Source: Rhizobiales bacterium CCH3-A5
GTDB taxonomy: Bacteria; Pseudomonadota; Alphaproteobacteria; Rhizobiales; Beijerinckiaceae
Reading direction: 5' to 3'
DNA: 64,000 bases
Assembly (NCBI GenBank): GCA_001556025.1
Contig: LSIB01000006.1
Span: 1-64,000 of the forward strand
Every line of letters begins with the position of its first letter. Within the stretch, counting starts at the first letter, position 1. Position numbers and translations under genes: made by a program. A model generated the notes under the pieces. The model did not search any database and was not told where the DNA came from. It saw only the letters and a list, made by a program, of their open reading frames with translations. Shown here one piece after another: positions 51,419-60,127 of the stretch.

Positions 51419-52858
51419 TCACGCCTGCTGGACATGCTCCTTCGCCACGAAGGCGATGCGGACCATGTTGGTCGCACCCGGCGTCCCGAAGGGCACGCCC
51501 GCGACGACGATTATGCGGTCCCCCAACGCCGCAAACCCCTCGCGCACCGCGAATTTGCAGGCGCGGGCCGCCATGTCGTCGATGTCGCTGGCGTCCTTGG
51601 TCACGACCGAATGCACGCCCCAGACCAGCGTGAGCCGGCGCGCCGTGGCGCGGTTGGGGGTGAGCGCGATCACGGTCGAATTCGGCCGCTCGCGCGCGAG
51701 CCGCATCGCCGTCGAGCCCGACGAGGTCCAGGCGGCGATCGATTTCAGATTCAGCGTGTCGGCGATCTCATGGGCAGCCTTGGCGATGGCGTCAGCCCCG
51801 GTCGCCTCGGGTTCGGCGCGCTGCGCCTCCAGGATCGAGCGGTAGACCGATTCAGCCTCCACCTCCTCGGCGATGCGGTTCATCATCGTCACCGCCTCGA
51901 CCGGATACTGTCCCGCCGCGCTCTCGGCCGAGAGCATCACGGCGTCTGCCCCCTCGAACACGGCGGTGGCGACGTCGGACACCTCGGCGCGGGTCGGCAC
52001 CGGGCTGGTGATCATGCTCTCCAGCATCTGCGTCGCCACCACGACCGGCTTGCCCATGCGCCGGCACATCCGCGTGATGCGCTTCTGCGTGCCCGGCACC
52101 TTCTCCAGCGGCATCTCGACGCCGAGATCGCCGCGCGCGACCATGATCGCGTCGGACGCCTCGATGATCTCCTCCAGCCGCGAGAGCGCCTGCGGCTTCT
52201 CGATCTTGGCCAGAGCCAGCGCCCGGCCCCGCACGATCTTGCGCAGATCCGCCATGTCCTCGGGCCGCTGCACGAAGGAGAGCGCGATCCAGTCGACGCC
52301 GGCTTCGGCCGCGGCCTCGGCGTCCGAGCGGTCCTTGTCGGTCATCGCGGAAACCGGGATCACGGTGTCGGGCAGGCTCACGCCCTTGCGCGAGGACAGG
52401 CGCCCCGGAACGGTGACCCGCGTCACGGCCTGCGTCACGCTGGCCTTCTCGACCACGAGCCTGATTTTGCCGTCGTCGAGGATGAGGTTGTGGCCCGCTT
52501 CCAGCGCACTCAGGATCTCGGGATGGGGCAGATGCACGCGCTTGACCGTGCCGGGCGCGGGGTCTGAATCGAGCGTGAACTTCGCGCCCGCCTCCAGAAT
52601 CACGCCGCCATCGCCGCCGAAGGCCCCGACGCGCAGTTTTGGCCCCTGCAGATCGGCGAGGATGCCGACCGGGCGCTTGAAGCGGCTCTCCAGCGAGCGC
52701 AGCATGGCGACGCGCTCCGGCAGCGTCTCGCGCTGGGTGTGACTCATATTGATCCGGAACACGTCGACACCGGCCTCGAACAGCTTGGCGCACATCTCCA
52801 CGGTCGCCGAGGCCGGCCCCAATGTGGCGATGATCTTGATCCGGCGCTCGCGCTTCAT
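51419..52858 (-). CDS. pyk: Pyruvate kinase
   Basis: Converts phosphoenolpyruvate and ADP to pyruvate and ATP, the last step of glycolysis and the Entner-Doudoroff route. It has 479 residues. IKIIATLGPAS opens the barrel, FRINMSHTQRE carries substrate-binding residues, GILADLQGPKLRVG and MVARGDLGVEMPLE follow, and TQMLESMI plus the C-terminal alpha/beta domain (SGSTAMRLARERPNSTVIALTPN) match. The start at 52858 (MKRERRIKI) is preferred over a non-conserved upstream extension. It is the last gene of the ttuD-DUF1036-pyk operon (10-bp gap). Confidence 0.97.
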   Translation of the reverse strand: MKRERRIKIIATLGPASATVEMCAKLFEAGVDVFRINMSHTQRETLPERVAMLRSLESRFKRPVGILADLQGPKLRVGAFGGDGGVILEAGAKFTLDSDPAPGTVKRVHLPHPEILSALEAGHNLILDDGKIRLVVEKASVTQAVTRVTVPGRLSSRKGVSLPDTVIPVSAMTDKDRSDAEAAAEAGVDWIALSFVQRPEDMADLRKIVRGRALALAKIEKPQALSRLEEIIEASDAIMVARGDLGVEMPLEKVPGTQKRITRMCRRMGKPVVVATQMLESMITSPVPTRAEVSDVATAVFEGADAVMLSAESAAGQYPVEAVTMMNRIAEEVEAESVYRSILEAQRAEPEATGADAIAKAAHEIADTLNLKSIAAWTSSGSTAMRLARERPNSTVIALTPNRATARRLTLVWGVHSVVTKDASDIDDMAARACKFAVREGFAALGDRIIVVAGVPFGTPGATNMVRIAFVAKEHVQQA

Positions 52859-52868
52859 GGTGATGTCC

Positions 52869-53312
52869 TCAAGGCCTTTGCGGCGCGCTGCCGGTTGCGT
52901 CGGTGAGCTGGATCGTCCAGCTCTTCTGTTCGCCGGTATCGACCTCGAAATAGCCGGCGCGGTCATAGCCGCGCGCCAGGCAGTCCTCGATGCCGCGGAT
53001 CGTGAATTCCTTGTTGCGCGTACACATGACGGATTTTCCCGTCCACTCGCCGCCCTTGTCGTAATCGACGGCGTGGACGTAGTAGAATCGCGCCGCCAGC
53101 GTGCCGCGCAGCAGCGTCTCGCAGGCGCGCGGGGCGAGGTTCCACCAACCCTCGGTCACCCAGCCCTGCGCATCGCGATAGCCGATCGAAACGCCGATGC
53201 GGCTGCCCGTGGTGTTGCACATGCGCAGATCGGCCTGGGCCGGGGCCGGAAGGCTGGCGAGGCCGGCGGCCAGCAGGCTCAGGCGCAGCAGATGGGCGAG
53301 ATTGCGGTTCAT
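52869..53312 (-). CDS. DUF1036 exported protein
   Basis: A 147-residue secreted protein with a signal peptide (LLRLSLLAAGLASLP to AQA) and the DUF1036 pattern: LRMCNTTGSRIGVSIGYRD, WVTEGWWNLAPRACETLL, and YYVHAVDYDKGGEW with a CTRNKEFTIRG end. The four conserved Cys (CNTT, ACETL, MCTRN and EDCLA) may form disulfides in the periplasm. Its role is unknown. Its ATG shares one base with the TGA of ttuD, and it precedes pyk by 10 bp. Confidence 0.88.
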   Translation of the reverse strand: MNRNLAHLLRLSLLAAGLASLPAPAQADLRMCNTTGSRIGVSIGYRDAQGWVTEGWWNLAPRACETLLRGTLAARFYYVHAVDYDKGGEWTGKSVMCTRNKEFTIRGIEDCLARGYDRAGYFEVDTGEQKSWTIQLTDATGSAPQRP

Positions 53313-54616
53313 CACGGGTCGATCAGGATCACGCGGCAATCGTTGACATTGGTCAGGGTCGGCCCCGTTTGCAGCAGGTCTCCCAAAGCCGCGAAGAAGC
53401 CGGTGGAATCGTTCTCGGCAAGCGATTGGGCGGGAGCAAGGCCAAGCGCCGCAGCCCGCGCCAGCGTGGTCGGATCGACCAGCGCGCCGGCCGGGTCACT
53501 CGCCTCGCCGCCGCCGCCATCGGTGCCGTCGGTATCGCCCGACAGAGCGACGATGCCGGGCTCTGCGTTCAACGCGAGCGCCAGCGCCAGCGCATATTCC
53601 TGGTTCGGCCCGCCCTTGCCCTGCCCGCGCAGCGTCACGGTCAGTTCCCCGCCCGACAGGATGCAGGCACGCTTGCAGGCCCGCTTCAGTTCGACCGCCA
53701 GCGCGGCATGGGCGGCCGCGACATCCCGGGCCTCGCCCTCGCAATCGGCCCCGAGATCATGCACGGAGTAGCCCGCCGCCTCGGCTGCGGCGCGCGCGGC
53801 CGCGATGGCGTCCGCCGGCCGGGCGATGATGCGAAACTCGCTCCCGGCGAAGGCGGGGTCACCCGGTTTGGGCGTCTCGCTGGCGTCGTCTTCGAGCAGG
53901 GCGCGGGCGGCCGGCGGCAGGTCGAGCCCGTTGCGCGTCACGATCTCCCGCGCCTGCGCCATCGTCGTCGGGTCCGGCACGGTCGGGCCGGACCCGATCG
54001 CGGTCGCCTCGTCACCGGGCACGTCCGAGATCGCGAGCGTCAGCAGCCTCGCCGGCGCAGCCGCCAGCGCCAGCCGGCCGCCCTTGATCCGCGAAAGTCG
54101 CTTGCGGACGATGTTCATCTCGCCGATCGGCGCGCCCGAGCGAAGCAGCGCCTTGTTGACCGCCTGCTTTTCCGCAAGCGAAAGTCCCCCTGCCGGCGCG
54201 ACCCAGTTGGCCGAACCGCCGCCCGAGAGCAGCACCAGCACGAGGTCGTCTCGCGTCGCCCCTCGCACCAGTACCAGCGCCCGCTCGGCGCTGTCGATGC
54301 TGCCCTGGTCCGGTACGGGATGCCCGGCGGCCACCATCGGAATGTGCCGCGTCGTCGTCTCGTAACCATGCCGGGCGACAGCATGGCCGACCAGACGTTC
54401 GGGCGGAAAGCCTGAATCGAGATAATGCGCTTCGGCCAGCGCCATCATACTGCCGGCGGCCTTGCCGGCGGCGAGGAGGATCAGCCGGCCCGTCGCCGGT
54501 GCGTCGGGCAGATGCGCCGGCAGGCAGCCGGCCGGATGGGCGCGCGCGACGGCCGCGTCGAAAATGCGGCGCGCGGTCGTCCGTGCCGCTGCAATGGCGT
54601 CATCCGATGAGTGCAA
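53312..54616 (-). CDS. ttuD: Glycerate 2-kinase (type II, TtuD)
   Basis: A 434-residue kinase of the MOFRL/DUF4147 (GK-II) family that phosphorylates D-glycerate to 2-phosphoglycerate. An N-terminal domain with LLAAGKAAGSMM and GHPVPDQGS is followed by VLLSGGGSANW and the C-terminal MOFRL domain (ILSGGELTVTLRGQGKGGPNQEYAL, SGDTDGTDG). The next genes are a periplasmic DUF1036 protein and pyk, so the product needs only enolase to feed pyruvate kinase. It starts divergently from the second N-formylglutamate hydrolase gene. Confidence 0.92.
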   Translation of the reverse strand: MHSSDDAIAAARTTARRIFDAAVARAHPAGCLPAHLPDAPATGRLILLAAGKAAGSMMALAEAHYLDSGFPPERLVGHAVARHGYETTTRHIPMVAAGHPVPDQGSIDSAERALVLVRGATRDDLVLVLLSGGGSANWVAPAGGLSLAEKQAVNKALLRSGAPIGEMNIVRKRLSRIKGGRLALAAAPARLLTLAISDVPGDEATAIGSGPTVPDPTTMAQAREIVTRNGLDLPPAARALLEDDASETPKPGDPAFAGSEFRIIARPADAIAAARAAAEAAGYSVHDLGADCEGEARDVAAAHAALAVELKRACKRACILSGGELTVTLRGQGKGGPNQEYALALALALNAEPGIVALSGDTDGTDGGGGEASDPAGALVDPTTLARAAALGLAPAQSLAENDSTGFFAALGDLLQTGPTLTNVNDCRVILIDP

Positions 54617-54742
54617 GGCCGCCCCGCATTCCGCCCGTGATCAGGTCGATTCCATCGACTTTCGTTGCTGATTCTTTTAAGTGCCGGCTGCCCGGCCGTC
54701 ATCAGGCATTTGCAGCAATAATCATACTTATCGAAAGCCCGC

Positions 54743-55528
54743 ATGACATCCGACCTTGCCATCACGCCGGTCACGCGCCCGCTTGCGATCGGTGAGGTCG
54801 AGATCGTTTCCGGCGATCCGGCGACCGGCCTGCTGCTGCTCTGCGACCACGCCAGCAATGGGATCCCGCCCGATCTGGACGGGCTCGGCCTGGCGCCGGC
54901 CCAGCTCGAGCGCCACATCGCCTATGACATCGGCGCAGCAGACGTGACGCGGGCCATGGCGGCGGCGCTTGGCGCACCAGCCGTCCTCTCGAACTTCTCC
55001 CGCCTGCTGATCGACCCCAATCGCGGCCTCGACGACCCCACTCTCGTGATGCGGCTCTCCGATGGGGCGATCGTGCCCGGCAACCGCGATATCGACGCAG
55101 CCGGCATCGCCGGGCGCGTGGCGCGCTTCTACAAGCCCTACGACGCGGCGATAGACGCTGCCGTCGAGGCCGCGATCGCAGCAGGCCACCCGCCCGCCAT
55201 CGTCTCGATCCATTCCTTCACGCCATTCTGGAAGCAGGCCGGGCGGCCCTGGCATGTCGGGCTGCTCTGGGATGGCGAGGGCAGCCTCTCCAAGCTGCTC
55301 ATCGCCGCGCTGCAGGCCGATCCCGAGTTGATCGTCGGCGACAACGAGCCGTATTCCGGCGGCCTGCCGGGCGACACGATCGACCGCCACGCCACGCGGC
55401 GCGGCCTGGCCGATACGCTCATCGAGGTCCGGCAGGACCTGATCGCGGATCGAGAGACGGCCTTTGCCTGGGGCCGCCGGCTCGCGGCCGTGCTGCCCGG
55501 CTGCATCGAGGCGTTGCGCATGGGCTGA
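54743..55528 (+). CDS. N-formylglutamate amidohydrolase family protein, second copy
   Basis: A 261-residue HutG-family zinc hydrolase: [15 protein letters not shown] (metal His and Asp) near 31, [17 protein letters not shown] near 85, [12 protein letters not shown] near 150, and [21 protein letters not shown] near 210. This is a distinct subgroup from the protein at 38305 and is shorter, so the two are unlikely to be recent duplicates. It is often close to gapR and pyk in Hyphomicrobiales, from memory. The substrate may be a different N-formyl or N-acyl compound. Confidence 0.85.
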   Translation: MTSDLAITPVTRPLAIGEVEIVSGDPATGLLLLCDHASNGIPPDLDGLGLAPAQLERHIAYDIGAADVTRAMAAALGAPAVLSNFSRLLIDPNRGLDDPTLVMRLSDGAIVPGNRDIDAAGIAGRVARFYKPYDAAIDAAVEAAIAAGHPPAIVSIHSFTPFWKQAGRPWHVGLLWDGEGSLSKLLIAALQADPELIVGDNEPYSGGLPGDTIDRHATRRGLADTLIEVRQDLIADRETAFAWGRRLAAVLPGCIEALRMG

Positions 55529-55634
55529 GGCGACGCGCCTGTTGAGAGCGGGCCGCTGGCGGGTTGACGAAGGCCCCCGAACCGCGCGAACCCTGCCGCC
55601 AAATTCATACCCGTTTCACAGTCGAGGACATCAG

Positions 55635-55877
55635 ATGGACGATCCGGTTCAGGGCGACCAGCTCAAGAGCATCGTGCAGCGCATCGAGCGGCTCGAGGAA
55701 GAGAAGAAGACGATCGCCGACGACATCAAGGAGGTCTATGGCGAGGCGAAGGCCAATGGCTACGACGTCAAGGTGCTGCGCAAGGTCATCGCTATCCGCA
55801 AGCGCGACGCTAATGAGCGCGCCGAGGAAGAGGCGATCCTCGATCTCTATCTGCAGGCGGTCGGCGAAAGCGCCTGA
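55635..55877 (+). CDS. gapR: Nucleoid-associated protein GapR (DUF2312)
   Basis: An 80-residue DNA-binding protein that forms tetramers around overtwisted DNA and supports replication and chromosome segregation in alphaproteobacteria. The sequence is a single coiled-coil protein: [40 protein letters not shown] and [20 protein letters not shown] match the family. The ATG at 55635 is fixed by homology; upstream in-frame sequence is non-conserved. One copy of the dispersed repeat follows its stop. Confidence 0.95.
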   Translation: MDDPVQGDQLKSIVQRIERLEEEKKTIADDIKEVYGEAKANGYDVKVLRKVIAIRKRDANERAEEEAILDLYLQAVGESA

Positions 55878-55899
55878 GGTTATTCGCCAATCCACGAGC

Positions 55900-56000
55900 G
55901 CGGCCGCTTGAAGCGGCCGCCTCCGCTTCCGGTCCTCACGGACATGAAGTCCGCTGCGCTCCGGTTCTCGGCAACCGCGCCAGTCGACTCGCACTGGCGA
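55900..56000 (-). repeat. Dispersed intergenic repeat, copy 2 (inverted)
   Basis: The minus strand matches the element at 26166: GTCGACTGGCG, GAGAACCGGAGCGCAGCGG, ACTTCATGTCCGTGAGGACCGG and AAGCGGAG. It lies between gapR and corA, whose genes converge here. Next to it is a separate GC palindrome, GCGGCCGCTT-GAAGCGGCCGC (55909-55920 region). Confidence 0.75.
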
Positions 56001-56059
56001 ATTGTCGATGGCCCTGCCTCGCCGCTGCACAGTTGTGAAGCTGTCTCGGGCGAGCGCCC

Positions 56060-57115
56060 TCAAAGCCAGCCATTCTTCCTAAAGCGCCAGTAGAGTACCG
56101 CGCAGCTCGTCACGATCACCGCCAGCACGGTGTGATAGCCGAACTGCAGCTCGAGCTCCGGCATGTTCTTGAAGTTCATGCCGTAGACACCGGCGATCGC
56201 GGTCGGCACCGCCAGGATCGCCGCCCAGGCGGCGAGCTTCTTGAAGATCGCGTTCTCCTGGCTTTGGCCGACCAGCAGGCTCGCCTCGAAGGCGAAGGCC
56301 AGCACCTCGCGCAGGCTGTCGATCTTTTCCTGCACGGTGCGGACATGGTCGGTCACGTCGCGGAACATCGGCGCCAGCGTCGGGCGCACCTGCGGGACGC
56401 TGGCGTTGGCGAGACGCTGGCAGACATCGACCAGCGGGCCGACCGCGTTGCGCAGGCGAAGGAGATCGCGTCGCAGCATGTAGAGCCTCTCGATGTCGGC
56501 GCGGCCCATCGGCCGCTCCAGCACCTTGTCCTCGAACGCCTCGACCTCTTCGTGGATCGATTCCAGCACCGGCATGTAGTTGTCGACGATGAAATCGAGG
56601 ATCGCGTAGAGGATGAAATCCTCGCCCTTGGCCAGCGAGGTCGGGCAGGTCTCCCAGTGCTGGCGCACCGTCTTGTAGGAGGTCGATGCGCCGTGCCGAA
56701 CGCTGACGATGTAGCCGTTGCCGACGAAGATATGCGTCTCGCCGAAAGCGATGCGCTTGTCGACCATCTGGGCGGTGCGCGCGACGACGAAGAGCGCGTC
56801 GCCATATTGCTCCAGCTTGGGGCGCTGATGGGCGTTGGCGGCGTCCTCGACCGCGAGCGGATGCAAGGCAAACTGGCGCTGCACGCAGGCGAGCAGCGCA
56901 TCGTCGGGTTCGAGCAGGCCGATCCAGACGACATGGCCGTCCTTCCGCGCCCATTCGCCCGCCTCCTCGACGGAGATATCGGCGATGCGAACACCATGGG
57001 CATAGACGCTGGAGGCGACGACGCCGGCCTCGTGCCGATGGCCGCGCTCGGGCGGTTTCGGCGACGGCACGTCGCTGGATTCGCCGAGCCGGACGATCTT
57101 TTCGACAGCGGACAT
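56060..57115 (-). CDS. corA: CorA-type magnesium/cobalt transporter
   Basis: A pentameric divalent-cation channel protein of the inner membrane. Of its 351 residues, a large cytosolic N-domain is followed by two C-terminal membrane segments; the first ends with the signature YGMNF (in AGVYGMNFKNMPE) and the second is VLAVIVTSCAVLYW. FILYAILDFIVDNYMPVLE is the long stalk helix. The ATG at 57115 (MSAVEKIV) has GAGGAGG upstream and is preferred over an ATG 21 bases earlier. It converges with gapR; a repeat copy lies between them. Confidence 0.95.
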   Translation of the reverse strand: MSAVEKIVRLGESSDVPSPKPPERGHRHEAGVVASSVYAHGVRIADISVEEAGEWARKDGHVVWIGLLEPDDALLACVQRQFALHPLAVEDAANAHQRPKLEQYGDALFVVARTAQMVDKRIAFGETHIFVGNGYIVSVRHGASTSYKTVRQHWETCPTSLAKGEDFILYAILDFIVDNYMPVLESIHEEVEAFEDKVLERPMGRADIERLYMLRRDLLRLRNAVGPLVDVCQRLANASVPQVRPTLAPMFRDVTDHVRTVQEKIDSLREVLAFAFEASLLVGQSQENAIFKKLAAWAAILAVPTAIAGVYGMNFKNMPELELQFGYHTVLAVIVTSCAVLYWRFRKNGWL

Positions 57116-57313
57116 GGGTTCGACCTCCTCTGCCATCGCGGCCTCGCCGGCAGGCTAGCGCTTTCAGAACCGGGGACAAGGTCTATCGGATGACCGGCCC
57201 GACGCCGAGAAGGCCGCGCCATCACCGCACGTGATGCGTGAAATCACGCGAATTCGCGTGGCTTTCCCGGTCCGCCCCGGCACTCTGCCGGAACCGAAAA
57301 TCGGGAGACTGCC

Positions 57314-57928
57314 ATGCTGCTCGTGGGAATGCTGGACAGCCCCTATGTCCGCCGCGCCGCCGTCACCGGCACGCTGCTCGGGCTCGATTTCGAGCATCGC
57401 TCGGTCTCGGTGTTCCGGCACATGGACGCCTTCCACGCCATCAACCCGCTGATCAAGGCGCCGACGCTGGTGACCGGTGACGGCGTGATCATCACCGATT
57501 CCAACCTGATCATCCAGCATCTGGAGGATGTCGCCGGCCGCTCCCTGCGTCCCGCCGAAAAGGCGGCGCGCGCCCACGACCTGAGCCTGACCGGCATCGG
57601 CATCGTGGCCGCCGACAAGGCGGTCGCTATCGAATACGAGCGCAAGCGGCCCGAGGCGCAGCGCTACGGACCCTGGCAGGAGCGCATCGTCGCCCAGCTC
57701 GACACCGCGCTTGGCCTGCTGGAGAACGCCGCCAGGACAGGCGGGCTCGATTCAGGACCGCAGCTGCGCCCGGGCGACATCGCAGCGGCGATCGCCTGGG
57801 GCTTCTGCCGCTTCGTCATCCCGGAGTTCGCGCCGGAGGAACGCTGGCCGGCCCTTGCAGCGCAGGCCAGAGCCTGCGAGGCGCTCGACGTGTTCAAACA
57901 CTGGCCGATCGACCGCGAGGAACCGTGA
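57314..57928 (+). CDS. Glutathione S-transferase family protein
   Basis: A 204-residue cytosolic GST. The N-terminal thioredoxin-like domain has MLDSPYVRRAAVTGTLL, the cis-Pro loop in INPLIKAPTLVTGDG, and the glutathione-gamma-Glu contact motif ITDSNLIIQHLED near 60. The helical C-domain follows with LRPGDIAAAIAWGF. It is like the YibF/nu-type bacterial GSTs. Electrophile detoxification or reductase activity is possible; no substrate can be given. Downstream is a repeat copy. Confidence 0.9.
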   Translation: MLLVGMLDSPYVRRAAVTGTLLGLDFEHRSVSVFRHMDAFHAINPLIKAPTLVTGDGVIITDSNLIIQHLEDVAGRSLRPAEKAARAHDLSLTGIGIVAADKAVAIEYERKRPEAQRYGPWQERIVAQLDTALGLLENAARTGGLDSGPQLRPGDIAAAIAWGFCRFVIPEFAPEERWPALAAQARACEALDVFKHWPIDREEP

Positions 57929-57937
57929 GCGCGCGTT

Positions 57938-58050
57938 TGGCTACGGTAAGTCGGCTGGCGCTGGTTTCGAGAACCGGAGCGGATCGAACTTAGGTCCGTG
58001 AGCACCGAAAAGGCAGAAAGCAGCGTCAGACGGCCGCCGAAGCCAAGCGC
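57938..58050 (+). repeat. Dispersed intergenic repeat, copy 3
   Basis: The third copy, in the same orientation as copy 1: GTCGGCTGGCG, GAGAACCGGAGCGG, ACTTAGGTCCGTGAGCACCG and GCGTCAGACGGCC are shared. It lies between converging genes (the GST gene and the MepK-like gene). It is somewhat more divergent in the middle than copy 1. Confidence 0.75.
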
Positions 58051-58052
58051 GC

Positions 58053-59873
58053 TCAGTTCTGGACGAAATTGGTCGGCAGGGAGCGTACGGCCGGGCCGGA
58101 GAACGAGCCGGTGCGCGCGTCGCTCGGCTCGGCATGGCTGAAGCCGAGCGAAGCCGCCGGACTCGGTCCCTGGATCGGCGCGGTGCTGGCAACCGGCGCG
58201 GGCCTGGCGCGGGCGACGGTGACGGAGCGGCCCTCGCTGGGCAGGCTGCGGGAGACGGCGGCAAAGAGCGAATCGAGGTTCGAGCGGTCGGCGTCGTATT
58301 GCGCAGTGACCGGGCTCACCGGCGGCCGCGATGCGGGAGGAGGCGCGGGCGCTTCGGCGAGAACGGGAACGGGGCCACTGCGCGGACGGCTCGGCGGCAG
58401 CCCATGGGTTATGGTAACGAGCTTGCCCTCGACGGGCGGCAGTGGCGCGGCCTCGGCCGATGCGAGGCGGAAGCCGGCGGGGTTGGCGCCAGCGAGTTCG
58501 GTCGGGCGCGTCGGCGGCAACGGCGCTGCGACGGGCTTGCCGGAGACGATGCTTTCGACCAGCGCGGTCATCTCACCCGGCCGGCGCGGCGGCAGCGAGG
58601 CGAGCACCAACTTCTGGTCGGCGAGCGGGGTCTGTGGCGCGAAGGCGAGCGCGCCTGCGGCGGTCGGCAGCGCCGCGACCTCGACGGCGGGGCCGGCTTC
58701 GGCGGGTGCTTGCGGCAGGGTCAGCCCGCGCGGGCGCGCCAGCGGCAGCGGCGCGTCGATCAGCTTGGGCCGGTTGTCGATGACAGGCGGCGCGGGAGCC
58801 GGCGCTGCGGGAGCCTCGGCCTGAACCGGCGTCGGCGCGGGTTCAGGCTGCGGCTGCGGGCGGGAGGATCCGCGGATGGAGCGCGTCGGGGCCTCCGCGG
58901 CCGGGGGCGCATAGGCCACGGCGAAGCGGCCGCCATCCGACGAGTTGCTGTCCACGAAGCCGCTGTTGTTGGCATAGGCCATCACCGCCGGCTGCGGCTT
59001 GGGCGCGGCGCGGCGGCCGCGCGTCGGCCGCGCATCGGCCTCCTCTTCGTCGCCGCCGAAAAGCGAGGCCCACAGGCTCTTGCGGCCAGACGAGATGATC
59101 GCGCCCTCGTCGAGATCGGCCGCCGCATAGCCGGCGACGGAACCGCCGCGCGCGAGCACATCCGCCTTCGCCAACTCGTAGCCGCTGAGCGGCTGTCCAT
59201 CGGCTGGCAGATGGACCGTCTTCTCGTCCGGGAAGAGCCTGACGAGCTGATCGCGGGTCATGCGAGGCCATGAGCGCACGGAGCCGGCGTCCATATGGAC
59301 GAAAGGCGTGTGCGCACCGGGATAGAAGCCGACGCCGCCGCGCTGCATGCGCATGCCGGCCTCGCGGATGCGGGCGGTCGGCGTGTCGGGGAGGTAGAAA
59401 TCCATCGCCTTGCCGAGCGTGTGCTGGCTGTGCTTGGCGACGCCGCGCGAGCGCCGCCTCAGCATCGAATTGGTGCCGGGCGAACGATAGGCCGAGACAA
59501 CATGGAAGGGCTGGTCGGAACCGACCTGGCGATGCACCTCCCAGGCGAGGTCGAACAGGCGTGGATCCATCCGGATCGGTTCGTCGATGCGCCAGTCGCG
59601 CAAGGCCCAGTTCAGCTTCTCGAGAGCCTCGGAGACATAGCGTCCGTCACGCTTGAAGGTGACGGTCGTCTCCTCCTTGGTGTGCATGTGCTTGATGGTG
59701 ATGGTGCGGGTGTCGCCATTGGCGACGGCGTCCTGGGTCCCGCGAACGCCCAGCGCCAATGCCGCCGCCGCGACGCCGCACGTCAGAAGCCGGCGCGACA
59801 GCGACGCACGTCCGGAGCCGCTTCGCGGGCCGGCTGCGTCTGATGTCGCCTGCTTATCTGATGCCCTGCCCAA
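58053..59873 (-). CDS. DUF882 / peptidase M15-type murein endopeptidase (MepK-like)
   Basis: A 606-residue envelope protein. A signal or anchor (SRRLLTCGVAAAALALGV) is followed by a DUF882 M15 domain of about 150 residues: HVVSAYRSPGTNSMLR, the zinc motif AKHSQHTLGKAMDFYL, and FVHMDAG. E. coli MepK (YcbK) has this core and cleaves 3-3 and other mDAP crosslinks. The remaining 350 residues are a Pro/Ala-rich, low-complexity tail absent from E. coli. The start is TTG at 59873; no ATG suits, and the ribosome binding site is weak. The L,D-transpeptidase gene lies upstream on the same strand. Confidence 0.88.
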   Translation of the reverse strand: MGRASDKQATSDAAGPRSGSGRASLSRRLLTCGVAAAALALGVRGTQDAVANGDTRTITIKHMHTKEETTVTFKRDGRYVSEALEKLNWALRDWRIDEPIRMDPRLFDLAWEVHRQVGSDQPFHVVSAYRSPGTNSMLRRRSRGVAKHSQHTLGKAMDFYLPDTPTARIREAGMRMQRGGVGFYPGAHTPFVHMDAGSVRSWPRMTRDQLVRLFPDEKTVHLPADGQPLSGYELAKADVLARGGSVAGYAAADLDEGAIISSGRKSLWASLFGGDEEEADARPTRGRRAAPKPQPAVMAYANNSGFVDSNSSDGGRFAVAYAPPAAEAPTRSIRGSSRPQPQPEPAPTPVQAEAPAAPAPAPPVIDNRPKLIDAPLPLARPRGLTLPQAPAEAGPAVEVAALPTAAGALAFAPQTPLADQKLVLASLPPRRPGEMTALVESIVSGKPVAAPLPPTRPTELAGANPAGFRLASAEAAPLPPVEGKLVTITHGLPPSRPRSGPVPVLAEAPAPPPASRPPVSPVTAQYDADRSNLDSLFAAVSRSLPSEGRSVTVARARPAPVASTAPIQGPSPAASLGFSHAEPSDARTGSFSGPAVRSLPTNFVQN

Positions 59874-59942
59874 TCTGACTGACCCGTCTCGCTGCGCCGG
59901 CAGGCGGCGCGATAACCGTAAACGAACAGTTGCGGAGAAGCG

Positions 59943-59957
59943 TTAACGGCAGGTTAC
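59943..59957. promoter_or_regulatory. Near-consensus CtrA-type site upstream of the MepK-like gene
   Basis: TTAA-CGGCAGG-TTAC: one base from TTAA-N7-TTAA, 70 bp upstream of the TTG start. It is weaker than the two perfect sites and may be chance. Confidence 0.3.
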
Positions 59958-60127
59958 CAAGCCGGCAACCATGGCGCCACGGAAAACTCCTTTGAAGTCC
60001 GCTATCCGGCGATCATGGCAAAACCGTGCCGGCATGCATCGGACCAAACAGTGGCAGCCACGATTCGATCCCAGGCAAGGGGCTGGATCGCCACCTCGCA
60101 GCCGCAAGGATGCGCGGCGATCCACCT

